A stretch of 64,000 nucleotides of DNA from Saccharopolyspora elongata (GTDB lineage Bacteria > Actinomycetota > Actinomycetes > Mycobacteriales > Pseudonocardiaceae), in assembly GCF_004348985.1 (NCBI RefSeq), contig NZ_SMKW01000035.1, forward strand, positions 1 to 64,000, in the 5' to 3' direction. The notes beneath the pieces were generated by a model. That model had not been told where the DNA came from, ran no database searches, and saw only the letters and a program-made list of their open reading frames with translations. Below are positions 1 to 7,504 of the stretch, piece after piece. Each line of letters starts with the position of its first letter. The stretch's first letter is position 1. Position numbers and translations under genes: made by a program.

Positions 1-57
1 CCGTGCAGCGAACTCCACCAGCCGCGGACGCATCCGATCGATCTCATCCGGAGTCAC
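1..57 (-). CDS. IS701-type transposase, N-terminal fragment (runs off left edge)
   Basis: The reverse strand from a GTG at 57 reads VTPDEIDRMRPRLVEFAAR and leaves the window open. The pattern (T-P-D-E then R-P-R-L-V-E-F-A-A) matches my memory of the start of IS701-family transposases of actinomycetes. Only 19 residues are visible, so completeness and activity cannot be judged. No clear ribosome binding site precedes it. A 12-bp palindrome, ACTACTAGTAGT at 120-131, lies between it and the next repeat and could belong to the insertion-sequence end, but I could not define a terminal repeat. Confidence 0.5.
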   Translation of the reverse strand, partial: MTPDEIDRMRPRLVEFAAR

Positions 58-130
58 CACCGAAGTCAACCACAATCCACAGTAGATGATCACAACGACA
101 CGCCAAAACCTAACAAAGCACTACTAGTAG

Positions 131-303
131 TTGTCTGCAAGCGGCGAAGCCGCTTTCTCTTTTCACCACGTGCGCAACTGGCACCGCCGCGGGTTCTCAG
201 ATGTCTCCTCGGGAGGACAGCCCCAGCTGGACATACATGAGTCGGGGATCCCGGACCGAGGGGGCGTCTGAGGTTCCGCTACCGGCACCGCTACGTAAGT
301 CCG
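131..303 (+). repeat. Dispersed structured intergenic repeat, copy A
   Basis: Copy A of a four-member family in this window. It opens with the hairpin AAGCGGC-GAA-GCCGCTT (139-155). Then come the conserved CACCGCCGCGGGTTCTCAG block and a long stem whose left arm CTCAGATGTCTCCTCGG pairs with CCGAGGGGGCGTCTGAG; all three departures from Watson-Crick are G-T wobbles. The inner CCCC/GGGG stem is kept but the apical hairpin seen in the other copies is degenerate. The 3' end of the element overlaps the last four codons of the ubiX-like gene and supplies its TAG stop. Confidence 0.85.
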
Positions 304-887
304 GTGCGAACTGTGTTTTGGGTTGCTCCGTGCCAACGCGGGAACAGGTCGTGGTCGATGCCGAACTGGTCGAGGATCTTGCCGGTGATGTGCGCGAGCA
401 GGTCGTCGACGGAGCCGGGCCGGTGGTAGAACGCGGGCATCGGCGGCAGCACCACCGCGCCCGCCTCGGTCGCCGTGACCATGTTGCGCAGGTGCACCAG
501 GCTCAGCGGCGTCTCGCGGGTGACCAGCACCAGCCGGCGGCGCTCCTTCAGGCACACGTCGGCGGCGCGGGTCAGCAGGTCGTCGCTGTAGCCGTGCGCG
601 ATGCCGGCCAGCGTCTTCATCGAGCACGGCACCACGACCATGCCCATGGTGGGGAAGGACCCGGAGGCGATGCTGTCGGCGATGTCGCCGCGCTGGTGGC
701 ACACGTCTGCCAGTGCGGCGACATCGGCGGGCCGCAGCCCGGTCTCCAGCTCGATGGTGCGGTGCGCGGCGCGCGAGACGACCAGGTGCGTCTCGACCGC
801 GCCGAGCTGCCGCAGGCTGGTGAGCAGGTGGATCGCCAGCTGCGGCGCGCTGGCGCCGGTCACGCCCACGACGAGTCGGTCACGCAT
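291..887 (-). CDS. UbiX/Pad1-family flavin prenyltransferase
   Basis: A 198-residue flavoprotein of usual UbiX length. It has the N-terminal GVTGAS phosphate/FMN loop, the VVPCSMKTLAGIA segment and the C-terminal RRLVLVTRETPLSLVHLRNM signature that binds the prenyl phosphate. Known members prenylate FMN to make the cofactor of UbiD-type decarboxylases. No UbiD is in the window, so the client enzyme must be elsewhere or the role differs. It is the last gene of an operon and its ATG overlaps the permease stop by 8 bp. The last residues (RTGLT) and the stop lie inside repeat copy A, so the C-terminus may have been altered by that element. Confidence 0.9.
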   Translation of the reverse strand: MRDRLVVGVTGASAPQLAIHLLTSLRQLGAVETHLVVSRAAHRTIELETGLRPADVAALADVCHQRGDIADSIASGSFPTMGMVVVPCSMKTLAGIAHGYSDDLLTRAADVCLKERRRLVLVTRETPLSLVHLRNMVTATEAGAVVLPPMPAFYHRPGSVDDLLAHITGKILDQFGIDHDLFPRWHGATQNTVRTGLT

Positions 888-2205
888 GCTTGCCTTCCCG
901 GAGGTGGAACAGGGCGTTGAGCACCACCGCGAGCACCGTTCCGGTGGCCACGCCGCTGTGCAGGAAGACCTGCGCGACGAACGGCAGCTGGTGGTAGAAC
1001 TCCGGCGCGCCGGTGGGCACCAGGCCGATGCCCAGCGACACCATCACGATGATCAGGTTCCCCGACCGCTTGAAGTCCACTTTGGACAACAGTTCGATGC
1101 CGGACACGGTCAGCGCGGCGAAGGTGACCACCGCGACGGCGCCGATCACCGGCTGCGGGATCGCCGCGACCAGCCGGCCGATCGGCTGGATCACGCCCAG
1201 CAGCACCAGGATCACGCCGCCCACGGCGACCGGGTACCGGCTGCGCACCTTCGTCAGGGCGATCAGACCGATGTTCTGGCCGAAGGTGGTGTAGGCGAAG
1301 CCGCTGAAGATGCCGCTGAGCGCGGTCAGCAGCCCGTCCACCCGCAGCAGCCGGCTGATCTCGGCGGGCCCGACCTCGCGGCCGACCACCTGGCCGACGG
1401 CCAGGCCCTGCCCGGACGCCTCCACGGTCAGCACCAGCACGACGATCAGGAACAGCAGGATCGACGGGATGTCGAACTGCAGCGGGCCGTAGTGGAACGG
1501 CAGCGGCACGCCGATCACCGGTCCGGCGCCGACCTCGGCCAGGTTCCCGGCCCCGAACAGCCAGCCGACGGCCGCCGCGACGACCAGCGCCAGCAGCAGC
1601 GAGATCTGACCCAGCAAGCCCTTCAGGAACCGCGAGAACAGCACCACCAGCAGCACCGTGAACCCGGCGAGCAGGAGGTTGCCCGGCGCGCCGTAGCCGG
1701 GCGCGTCCGGATCCTTGCCCGCGATCAGCCGCAGCCCGACGGGGATGAGCGTCAGGCCGATGAGCGTGATGACGGTGCCGGTGACCACGGCGGGGAACAG
1801 CCGCAGCAGGCTGCCGAAGAACGGCGCCAGCAGCACCCACAGGATCCCGGCCACCAGCAGCGACCCGTACACCGTCGGCAGTCCCTTGGTCTGGCCGATC
1901 AGGATCATCGGCACGATGCCGTTGGAGGCGGCGCCGACGACCAGCGGCATCCGGATGCCGAACTTCCACAGGCCCAGCGACTGCAGGATGGTGCCGATGC
2001 CGGCCAGCACCAGGTCGATGCACACGAGCGTGGCGATCTCGTCCTGGCTCAGGCCGAGCGCGGCGCCGATGACCATCGGCACCACGACCACCCCGGCGTA
2101 CATCACCAGCACGTGCTGCAGGCCCAGCAGGATCGTGTGCCCCCACGGCGGCCGGTCGTCGACCCCCATGTCCGATGTGGACTGCTCCGGTTCGTTGCGC
2201 ACCAT
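880..2205 (-). CDS. NCS2-family nucleobase:cation symporter (xanthine/uracil permease type)
   Basis: A 441-residue polytopic membrane protein of normal NCS2 length. It carries the family start GLQHVLVMYAGVVVVPMVIG, about a dozen hydrophobic segments and the segment QGLAVGQVVGREVGPAEISR, which corresponds to the substrate-site region of NCS2 proteins. The family imports xanthine, uric acid, uracil or related rings with H+ or Na+; the substrate cannot be read from sequence. It follows a second NCS2 permease by 12 bp and overlaps the UbiX-like gene, so all are co-transcribed with the deaminase at 4993. Two permeases beside a ring deaminase suggest uptake of an N-heterocycle. Confidence 0.93.
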   Translation of the reverse strand: MVRNEPEQSTSDMGVDDRPPWGHTILLGLQHVLVMYAGVVVVPMVIGAALGLSQDEIATLVCIDLVLAGIGTILQSLGLWKFGIRMPLVVGAASNGIVPMILIGQTKGLPTVYGSLLVAGILWVLLAPFFGSLLRLFPAVVTGTVITLIGLTLIPVGLRLIAGKDPDAPGYGAPGNLLLAGFTVLLVVLFSRFLKGLLGQISLLLALVVAAAVGWLFGAGNLAEVGAGPVIGVPLPFHYGPLQFDIPSILLFLIVVLVLTVEASGQGLAVGQVVGREVGPAEISRLLRVDGLLTALSGIFSGFAYTTFGQNIGLIALTKVRSRYPVAVGGVILVLLGVIQPIGRLVAAIPQPVIGAVAVVTFAALTVSGIELLSKVDFKRSGNLIIVMVSLGIGLVPTGAPEFYHQLPFVAQVFLHSGVATGTVLAVVLNALFHLREGKHA

Positions 2206-2217
2206 GTCCGACCGTCC

Positions 2218-3561
2218 TCACCGCGGCCCGGCGGTGGCGGCCGCCGGCGCGTTCCGATTCAGCACCAGGTTGAGCAGGAACGCGGCGATGCCACCGGCCG
2301 CGATGCCGCTGGAGAGCACCGGCTGCAGCACGCCGGGCAGGTTCGCGTAGAACTCGGGTGCGCCCACCGGCAGCAGCCCGAAGCCGAAGGAGACGGCGAC
2401 GATCAGGATGTTGCGCGCCTGGCCGAGATCGGCCTGCGCCATGATCTTCACCCCGATCGCGCCGACGGTGCCGAACATGACGACCCCGACGCCGCCGAGC
2501 ACCGGCCCGGGCAGCGACGCGACGGCGGCGCCGAGCTTCGGCAGCAGGCCGATCAGCACCAGCAGCGCGCCCGCGGTGGCGACTACGAACCGGCTGAGCA
2601 CGCGGGTCATGCTGACCAGCCCGACGTTCTCGCCGAAGGTGACGATGGTGAAGGAGTTGAAGACCCCGGCGAACGCGGTGCCCACGCCGTCGGCGCGCAG
2701 TGCGCGGGCCAGCTCGTCGCGCCCGATGTCGCGGCCCGCGATCTGCCCGATGGCGATGGTGTCCCCGGTGGACTCCACCATGTTGACCAGCTGGATGATG
2801 ATCATCGGCAGGATCGCCGCGATGGTGAACTCGGGAAGCCCGAACGCGAACGGCTGCACCGCGCCGAACCACGACGCCTCGCCGACGGCGGAGAAGTCGG
2901 CCAGGCCCAGCGGCAGCGCCACCAGCGTGCCGGCGACCAGGGCGATCAGGATCGCGAACCGGGCCACGGCCGCCGGCGCGAACGCCTCAACCAGCACCAC
3001 CAGCGCGATCGTGCCCAGGGCCATCAGCAGCTTCGTCGCCGAGGCGAAGTCGGCGGCGGCCGGGTCGGTGCCCGCGATCAGCTTCGACGTGGAGGGCAGC
3101 AGCGAGAAGCCGATGATCGCGATGATCGTGCCGGTCACGATCGGCGGGAAGAACCGCATCAGGCGGCTGAACCACGGCGCGACCACCCAGGTCAGCAGCC
3201 CGGCGACGATGGTCGCGCCGAACACCGCGGGCAGTCCGCAGTCCTTGCCGACCAGGATCGCCGGGGTGATCCCGGTGAACGTCGAGCCCATCACGATCGG
3301 CAGCCGCACGCCGATGTTGAACACGCCGAGCGCCTGCAGCAGCGTGGCGAGGCCGCTGACCAGCACGTTGGCCGACACCAGCACGGCGATCTGCTCGGTG
3401 GACATGCCGATGCCGAGCCCGATCAGCAGCGGGACGGTGGCCATCCCGGAGTAGGCGACCAGCACGTGCTGCAGGCCCAGCGGCAGCAGCTGGCGCAGCG
3501 GGGGAACGGTGTCGACGGCATCGGGCGGGGCGGTGGCGCGAGGTCTGGGGCGGAAGCGCAT
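2218..3561 (-). CDS. NCS2-family nucleobase:cation symporter, second copy
   Basis: A 447-residue permease with GLQHVLVAYSGMATVPLLIG at the start and the substrate-region segment STGDTIAIGQIAGRDIGRDE. It resembles its downstream neighbour in plan but differs widely in sequence, so it is a distinct paralogue rather than a recent duplicate. This type corresponds to UraA/PbuX-like importers. It lies 37 bp after the ATZ/TRZ deaminase. The pair may differ in substrate (for example purine versus a degradation product) or affinity; that is inference. Confidence 0.93.
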   Translation of the reverse strand: MRFRPRPRATAPPDAVDTVPPLRQLLPLGLQHVLVAYSGMATVPLLIGLGIGMSTEQIAVLVSANVLVSGLATLLQALGVFNIGVRLPIVMGSTFTGITPAILVGKDCGLPAVFGATIVAGLLTWVVAPWFSRLMRFFPPIVTGTIIAIIGFSLLPSTSKLIAGTDPAAADFASATKLLMALGTIALVVLVEAFAPAAVARFAILIALVAGTLVALPLGLADFSAVGEASWFGAVQPFAFGLPEFTIAAILPMIIIQLVNMVESTGDTIAIGQIAGRDIGRDELARALRADGVGTAFAGVFNSFTIVTFGENVGLVSMTRVLSRFVVATAGALLVLIGLLPKLGAAVASLPGPVLGGVGVVMFGTVGAIGVKIMAQADLGQARNILIVAVSFGFGLLPVGAPEFYANLPGVLQPVLSSGIAAGGIAAFLLNLVLNRNAPAAATAGPR

Positions 3562-3598
3562 GGTTCCTCCGTGTTCCGTCAGCGCGATTCGTGGGGGC

Positions 3599-4993
3599 TC
3601 AGCGCAGCAGGCCGGTCATCCCGGCGCGGTGCAGCAGGCGTTCGGCCCGTTCCCGGGCCTGCCGGACGGCGGACTGCTCGTCGACGCGCAGGCAATGCCC
3701 GTGCCGCTGGACGATTTCGCCGTCGACGACGGTGGCCACGACGTCGGTGCCGCGGGCCGCGTAGACCAGCGAGCTCACCACGTCGTGCAGCGGTTGCAGG
3801 TGCGGCCGGTCGAGATCGACCACGATCAGATCGGCCAGGCGGCCGGGTTCGAGCACCCCGGCGTCGATCCCGGCGTAGCGGGCGCCGTCGCGGGTCGCCA
3901 GGTCCAGCGCGTCCTGCGCGCGCATCGCGGCCGGGTCGAGGGTGGCCAGCCGCTGGGCGAAGATGGACTGCTTCATCACCTCGAACAGGTCTTGCCGATG
4001 CCCGCAGCTCGGCCCGTCGGTGCCCAGCGCGACGGCGACCCCGCGGGCCCGCAGCTCGGCCAGCGGCAGGGTGCCGGACGCCAGGTAGGCGTTGGACGTG
4101 GGGTTGTGCGCGATGCGCGCGCCGGCGGCGGCGACCGCGTCGAATTCGGCTTCGTCGAGCCAGATCGCGTGCGCCAGCGTGGCGCGCTTGTCGAGCAGCC
4201 CGGCCTTCGCCAGCCACTGCACCGGACGCGCCTGGTAGGCGTCCAGGTAGCTCTGCGGATCGGATCTGCCTTCGCAGCAGTGCGCGTGCCAGCTGGTGCC
4301 GAGCTCGCCGGCGAGCTCGACGCTGCGCCGGACCAGGTCCTGGTCGACGTAGGTGAGGTTGAGCGGCGCGGGCCAGATCTCGACCCGTGATCCCGCCGGC
4401 CGGTGCTGCATTGCCTCGCGGGTGATGGCGATCTCGTCGGCCGCGGAGTACCGGAACAGGGCCTCGGGCTGGCCGCGCCGCGCGGCTATCTCGGTGCGGG
4501 GACCGACGATTCCGCGCGCCACCGCGCCCCGCAGCCCGGCCTGCTCGATGACGTCGGCGATGGCGAGGGTGGTCGCCAGGTCGGTGGGCGCGTAGTGGTT
4601 GTCCACCACCGTCGTCGTCCCGTGCCGCAGCGCTTCGGCCGCCGCGAGGCGGGCCGCGGCCACCGCGTCGTCGCTGTCGACCGCGATGGAGTACGGCCAC
4701 ATGAAGTCGCACAGCCACGGCACGATCGACATGCCCTCGCCCAAACCCCTTGCCAGCGCTTGGTAAAGGTGGTTGTGCCCGTCGACGAGGCCGGGCAGCA
4801 CGGCCTGACCGGTGCAGTCGAGCACCGTTTCGGCCCGCCAGGACGCCATTTCGGACTGCGGACCGACCGCCGCGATCCGGTTGCCGGTCACGGCGACGGC
4901 GCCGGGGCGGTGGATGGTGCGGTGGTCGTCGACGGTCAGCACCGTCGCCCCGGTGAGCAGCAGGTCGCAGTGCTTCTCGTTGGTCGGAGGCAT
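3599..4993 (-). CDS. ATZ/TRZ-family amidohydrolase (8-oxoguanine/guanine deaminase-like)
   Basis: A 464-residue metal-dependent hydrolase, first gene of the permease operon. The TIM-barrel metal motif HxH is at H73/H75 (GLVDGHNHLYQ). Later ligands appear as the HAHCCEG histidines, the HNPTSNAYL segment and the aspartate of LGTDGPSCG. The pattern fits the branch that includes hydroxydechloroatrazine ethylaminohydrolase and 8-oxoguanine deaminase, which hydrolyse amino groups from purine- or triazine-like rings in the cytoplasm. Neighbouring NCS2 permeases and a molybdenum hydroxylase make an aminated N-heterocycle the likely substrate. The exact compound is not determined by sequence. Confidence 0.85.
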   Translation of the reverse strand: MPPTNEKHCDLLLTGATVLTVDDHRTIHRPGAVAVTGNRIAAVGPQSEMASWRAETVLDCTGQAVLPGLVDGHNHLYQALARGLGEGMSIVPWLCDFMWPYSIAVDSDDAVAAARLAAAEALRHGTTTVVDNHYAPTDLATTLAIADVIEQAGLRGAVARGIVGPRTEIAARRGQPEALFRYSAADEIAITREAMQHRPAGSRVEIWPAPLNLTYVDQDLVRRSVELAGELGTSWHAHCCEGRSDPQSYLDAYQARPVQWLAKAGLLDKRATLAHAIWLDEAEFDAVAAAGARIAHNPTSNAYLASGTLPLAELRARGVAVALGTDGPSCGHRQDLFEVMKQSIFAQRLATLDPAAMRAQDALDLATRDGARYAGIDAGVLEPGRLADLIVVDLDRPHLQPLHDVVSSLVYAARGTDVVATVVDGEIVQRHGHCLRVDEQSAVRQARERAERLLHRAGMTGLLR

Positions 4994-5138
4994 GCCGCCT
5001 CGCTTCCTGGGCGGTGCGCGACCGCCCCCATCCTGAGGAGGGATTCGCCGAACGGTTGGCCCACGACGAGGAGGTCAGGGAGGTCACCGGCGCTGGCGCG
5101 AACGGTGATGCCGTCAGGCTGGAGGCCCGTTCGCGGAT

Positions 5139-5260
5139 AACATGTAAATCAAGGTGCATGTGTCATGTCAACCCTTCCAGGCGACCCTGTTGGTTGGCCG
5201 ACTGCACCTTTAAGCGCTCGAAACTCGGGTTTCGGGGAAATTACATGCAACTTGTTGACA
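5139..5260. promoter_or_regulatory. Divergent control region with candidate FadR/GntR sites
   Basis: The 4994-5369 gap separates the deaminase operon (left) from the TTG-start amidohydrolase (right). The 11-mer ATTACATGCAA at 5240-5250 is identical to one upstream of the FadR-type gene (7271-7281). A reverse-oriented relative with the CATGTAA core is at 5139-5149. A -35-like TTGACA (5255-5260) lies 4 bp after the first site, so a bound regulator would block rightward transcription. No convincing -10 follows. The rest of the gap holds no other gene. Confidence 0.6.
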
Positions 5261-5369
5261 CGGTGCCGAGACCGGTGTTGCACTCGAACGCGCCGCTGTC
5301 GAAGTGCGGCGACCCGTAGGTGCGGTGAATCGCGGCCGGGGTGCGACCGATCATTACAGGAGAGATCCG

Positions 5370-6365
5370 TTGATCATCGACACGCACGTGCACCCGACGA
5401 ACCTGGTAGACGAGGCCTGGCGGCACACCGGTGAGCCGTTCACCGGCGAGCGGACCCTGAAGATGATGGACGGTCCGATGTGGATCAACGGCAAGCCGCG
5501 CCGGGTCGACATCAGCTGCATCATGCCGCCGCCGGGCAACACCGCCTGGCGGGAGGGCAACCGGGGCGGCCGCGAGGGCATCCGCGACTACCAGGCGTAC
5601 GTGACCGAGCTGGTGCAGCGCTATCCGGACCGCTTCATCGGCAACTTCATCTACAACCCGCGGTTCGGGCCGGAGAACGGCGCCAAGGAGCTGGAGTTCC
5701 ACATCAAGGAGCACGGCTACCGGATGCTCAAGCTGCACGCCAACATGCACGCCTACCGGCCGGACCGGGCGCTGGACTGGCTGCGGCCGGTGATGCGGGT
5801 CTGCGACCGGCTCGGCGTGATCGTGCTGATCCACACCGGCGACGGCCCGTACTCCATCCCGACGCAGTTCTACCCGATCATCCGGGAGTTCCCGGGCGTC
5901 ACGTTCATCCTCGGCCACTTCGGCATCCAGACCGGCGGCGTGTACTGCTTCGAGGCGTTCTGGATGATCCAGGACTCGCACAACGTCATCGGCGAGTCCG
6001 GCTGGCTGCTGCAGTCGCGGATCGTGGAGTTCGCCAAGGAGATGAAGAAGACCAAGATGGTCTACGGCACCGACTCGCCGCCGAACGAGCCCGGCATGTG
6101 GGCGCGCGAGCTGGAGGTGCTGTGCCACGAACCGCCGCAGGGCCTGAACCTCTCCGAGGACGACCTGGAGGGCTACCTCGGCAACAACATGGCCAAGCTG
6201 CTCGGCCTGCAGCCGACCCCGCCGCCGAAGGACAAGGCGCAAGCGGAGGCCTACCTGCGGGGAGAGGTGACGCAGGCGTCGGCGACGAACTCCCACGCCG
6301 AGGCCTACGCGGGCTACACCCCGGACTCCTGGCTGGAAGAAGGCGAACTCGACCCGGCCAGCTGA
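5370..6365 (+). CDS. Amidohydrolase-2 family metal-dependent hydrolase/decarboxylase
   Basis: A 331-residue TIM-barrel hydrolase. I place the start at TTG 5370, not the in-frame codon at 5304. The sequence AGGAGAG lies 5 nt upstream, and the protein then opens with the family motif LIIDTHVHP, giving metal ligands H6/H8. Further ligands fit the HTGDGP and HFGIQTGG segments and the aspartate of VYGTDSPP. The family (ACMSD, gamma-resorcylate decarboxylase, lactone hydrolases) acts on ring-cleavage products or carboxylated rings. About 50 C-terminal residues after the barrel are hydrophilic. It is transcribed divergently from the deaminase-permease operon. Confidence 0.88.
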   Translation: MIIDTHVHPTNLVDEAWRHTGEPFTGERTLKMMDGPMWINGKPRRVDISCIMPPPGNTAWREGNRGGREGIRDYQAYVTELVQRYPDRFIGNFIYNPRFGPENGAKELEFHIKEHGYRMLKLHANMHAYRPDRALDWLRPVMRVCDRLGVIVLIHTGDGPYSIPTQFYPIIREFPGVTFILGHFGIQTGGVYCFEAFWMIQDSHNVIGESGWLLQSRIVEFAKEMKKTKMVYGTDSPPNEPGMWARELEVLCHEPPQGLNLSEDDLEGYLGNNMAKLLGLQPTPPPKDKAQAEAYLRGEVTQASATNSHAEAYAGYTPDSWLEEGELDPAS

Positions 6366-6389
6366 CGCCCGGCGGCGGTGGCGCGAAGC

Positions 6390-6520
6390 GAACGGCCTGT
6401 TCGCCTCGTCTAGCGAGGTGAACGGTCCGTTCGCTTCGTTGCTCGGAGCGGGGGCCGGTGCCGGTGGGTTGGGGTGAACGGCCTGTTCGCCTCGTCTAGC
6501 GAGGTGAACGGTCCGTTCGC
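6390..6520. terminator. Duplicated 45-bp hairpin between convergent genes
   Basis: Two perfect 45-bp copies (6390-6434 and 6476-6520), 41 bp apart. Each is an inverted repeat: GAACGGCCTGTTCGCCTCG pairs with CGAGGTGAACGGTCCGTTC around a TCTAG loop (16 of 19 positions pair). Each arm also contains a GAACGGnCnGTTC palindrome. The unit sits between convergent genes and probably acts as a bidirectional terminator. Confidence 0.7.
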
Positions 6521-6526
6521 GCCGGC

Positions 6527-7234
6527 TCAGGAGCTGGGGCGGAGGCGGCGGGGGGCCGCTTCGCGGGCCGTGGCCTGGCCGAGGCGGACCCGCAGCCGGG
6601 AGATGTGCCGGCGGGCGGCCGCCTCGGCCATCTCCGGGTCGCCGCTGGCCATCGCGTCCACCACCGCCCGGTGCTCGTCCAGCGCGAGCCGGGGGGCTTC
6701 CGCGCCGCGCCACAGCGAGTGCAGCGCGAAGTGCGAGCGGCCGGCGATCGGTTCCAGCGCCGCCAGCAGGTGCGGGTTCCCGGCGAATTCCCGGACCGCC
6801 CGGTGGAAGCGCATGTCCAGCTCGATCTGCGCGGCGTTGTCCGCGTCGGCGGCCAGCGCCGCCTCGTGCTCGGCGAGGATCCCGCGCAGCTGCGCCAGCC
6901 CGTCGCCGTCGAGGTGCTCGGTGGCCAGCCGCGCCGCGAGGCCCTCCAGCTGCTCGCGCACCACGTAGAGCTGGCGCAGGTCGTCGATGTCCACCCGGCT
7001 GACCTCGGCGCCCCGGTGCGGGGCGTGGGTGGCCAGGCCGTCGTGGATCAGCCGCTGCACGGCCTCGCGGACCGGGCTGCGGCTGACGTCGAGCTGGCGG
7101 GCCAGCTCCGGCACGCTCAGCGAGGTGCCGGGCGGCAGCGTGTTGTCCAGGATGGCTTTCTTCAGCGCGGCGTACGTGCGGTCGGCCAGCAGGCCTTCGC
7201 CGGTCAGCGGCGCGAGACGGGGTGCCGGGGGCAT
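6527..7234 (-). CDS. GntR-family regulator, FadR/FCD subfamily
   Basis: A 235-residue regulator from ATG 7234, which has a GTGAGG ribosome site 7 nt upstream. A longer reading from 7462 adds a low-complexity leader and is rejected. The winged helix spans roughly residues 15-80 (LADRTYAALKKAIL, then VPELARQLDVSRSPVREAVQ). The rest is an FCD helical ligand domain with histidines able to bind a metal or carboxylate effector. FCD members usually repress catabolic genes and are released by a pathway acid. The 11-mer ATTACATGCAA in its own promoter and at 5240 suggests autoregulation and control of the neighbouring operons. Confidence 0.9.
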   Translation of the reverse strand: MPPAPRLAPLTGEGLLADRTYAALKKAILDNTLPPGTSLSVPELARQLDVSRSPVREAVQRLIHDGLATHAPHRGAEVSRVDIDDLRQLYVVREQLEGLAARLATEHLDGDGLAQLRGILAEHEAALAADADNAAQIELDMRFHRAVREFAGNPHLLAALEPIAGRSHFALHSLWRGAEAPRLALDEHRAVVDAMASGDPEMAEAAARRHISRLRVRLGQATAREAAPRRLRPSS

Positions 7235-7270
7235 CGCGGGAACCTCACTCGATAAGCGGGACGGCTCGAT

Positions 7271-7281
7271 ATTACATGCAA
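7271..7281. promoter_or_regulatory. Candidate FadR-type operator ATTACATGCAA
   Basis: It lies 37-47 bp upstream of the regulator ATG and is identical to 5240-5250 in the divergent control region 2 kb away. In this GC-rich DNA an exact AT-rich 11-mer at both controlled promoters is unlikely to be chance. Binding is inferred. Confidence 0.6.
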
Positions 7282-7343
7282 TCTCCCGGTCCGTTCGCCC
7301 CGGACGCCCGGTCGGCGCGGCGCGGCGGGCCGACCGGCCGCTC

Positions 7344-7417
7344 TTGACAGCGTGCGATCGGCTGGGTTCACTCTGTGCGGCCAAGGGTTTTCGGCCGTGC
7401 GAGCACGAAAACCCTTG
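7344..7417 (+). promoter_or_regulatory. Candidate promoter and 5' leader hairpin of the molybdenum hydroxylase gene
   Basis: TTGACA at 7344-7349 is followed 17 bp later by a weak TTCACT (7367-7372). Just after the predicted start of transcription is a perfect 12-bp stem, CAAGGGTTTTCG (7382-7393) with CGAAAACCCTTG (7406-7417), enclosing a 12-nt loop. The leader to the ATG at 7505 would be about 125 nt. The hairpin may stabilise the mRNA or be a protein or ligand site; it matches no riboswitch I know. Confidence 0.5.
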
Positions 7418-7504
7418 CGGAACAAGGCCGGGTACGAGTCCCGACATGCCGTGGCGGCACACCAGCTGTGCGATGCCGGTGTCACCTGAGCCCCTGGAGG
7501 CGGC

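Noticed and set aside
601..4356. 1251-residue + strand open frame
   Set aside because: Low-complexity His/Arg/Gln-rich translation antisense to two NCS2 permeases and a deaminase; an artefact of GC-rich third positions.
5304..5369. Upstream in-frame start for the amidohydrolase
   Set aside because: Lies within the control region and lacks a ribosome site; TTG 5370 has AGGAGAG and begins at the conserved DTHVHP motif.
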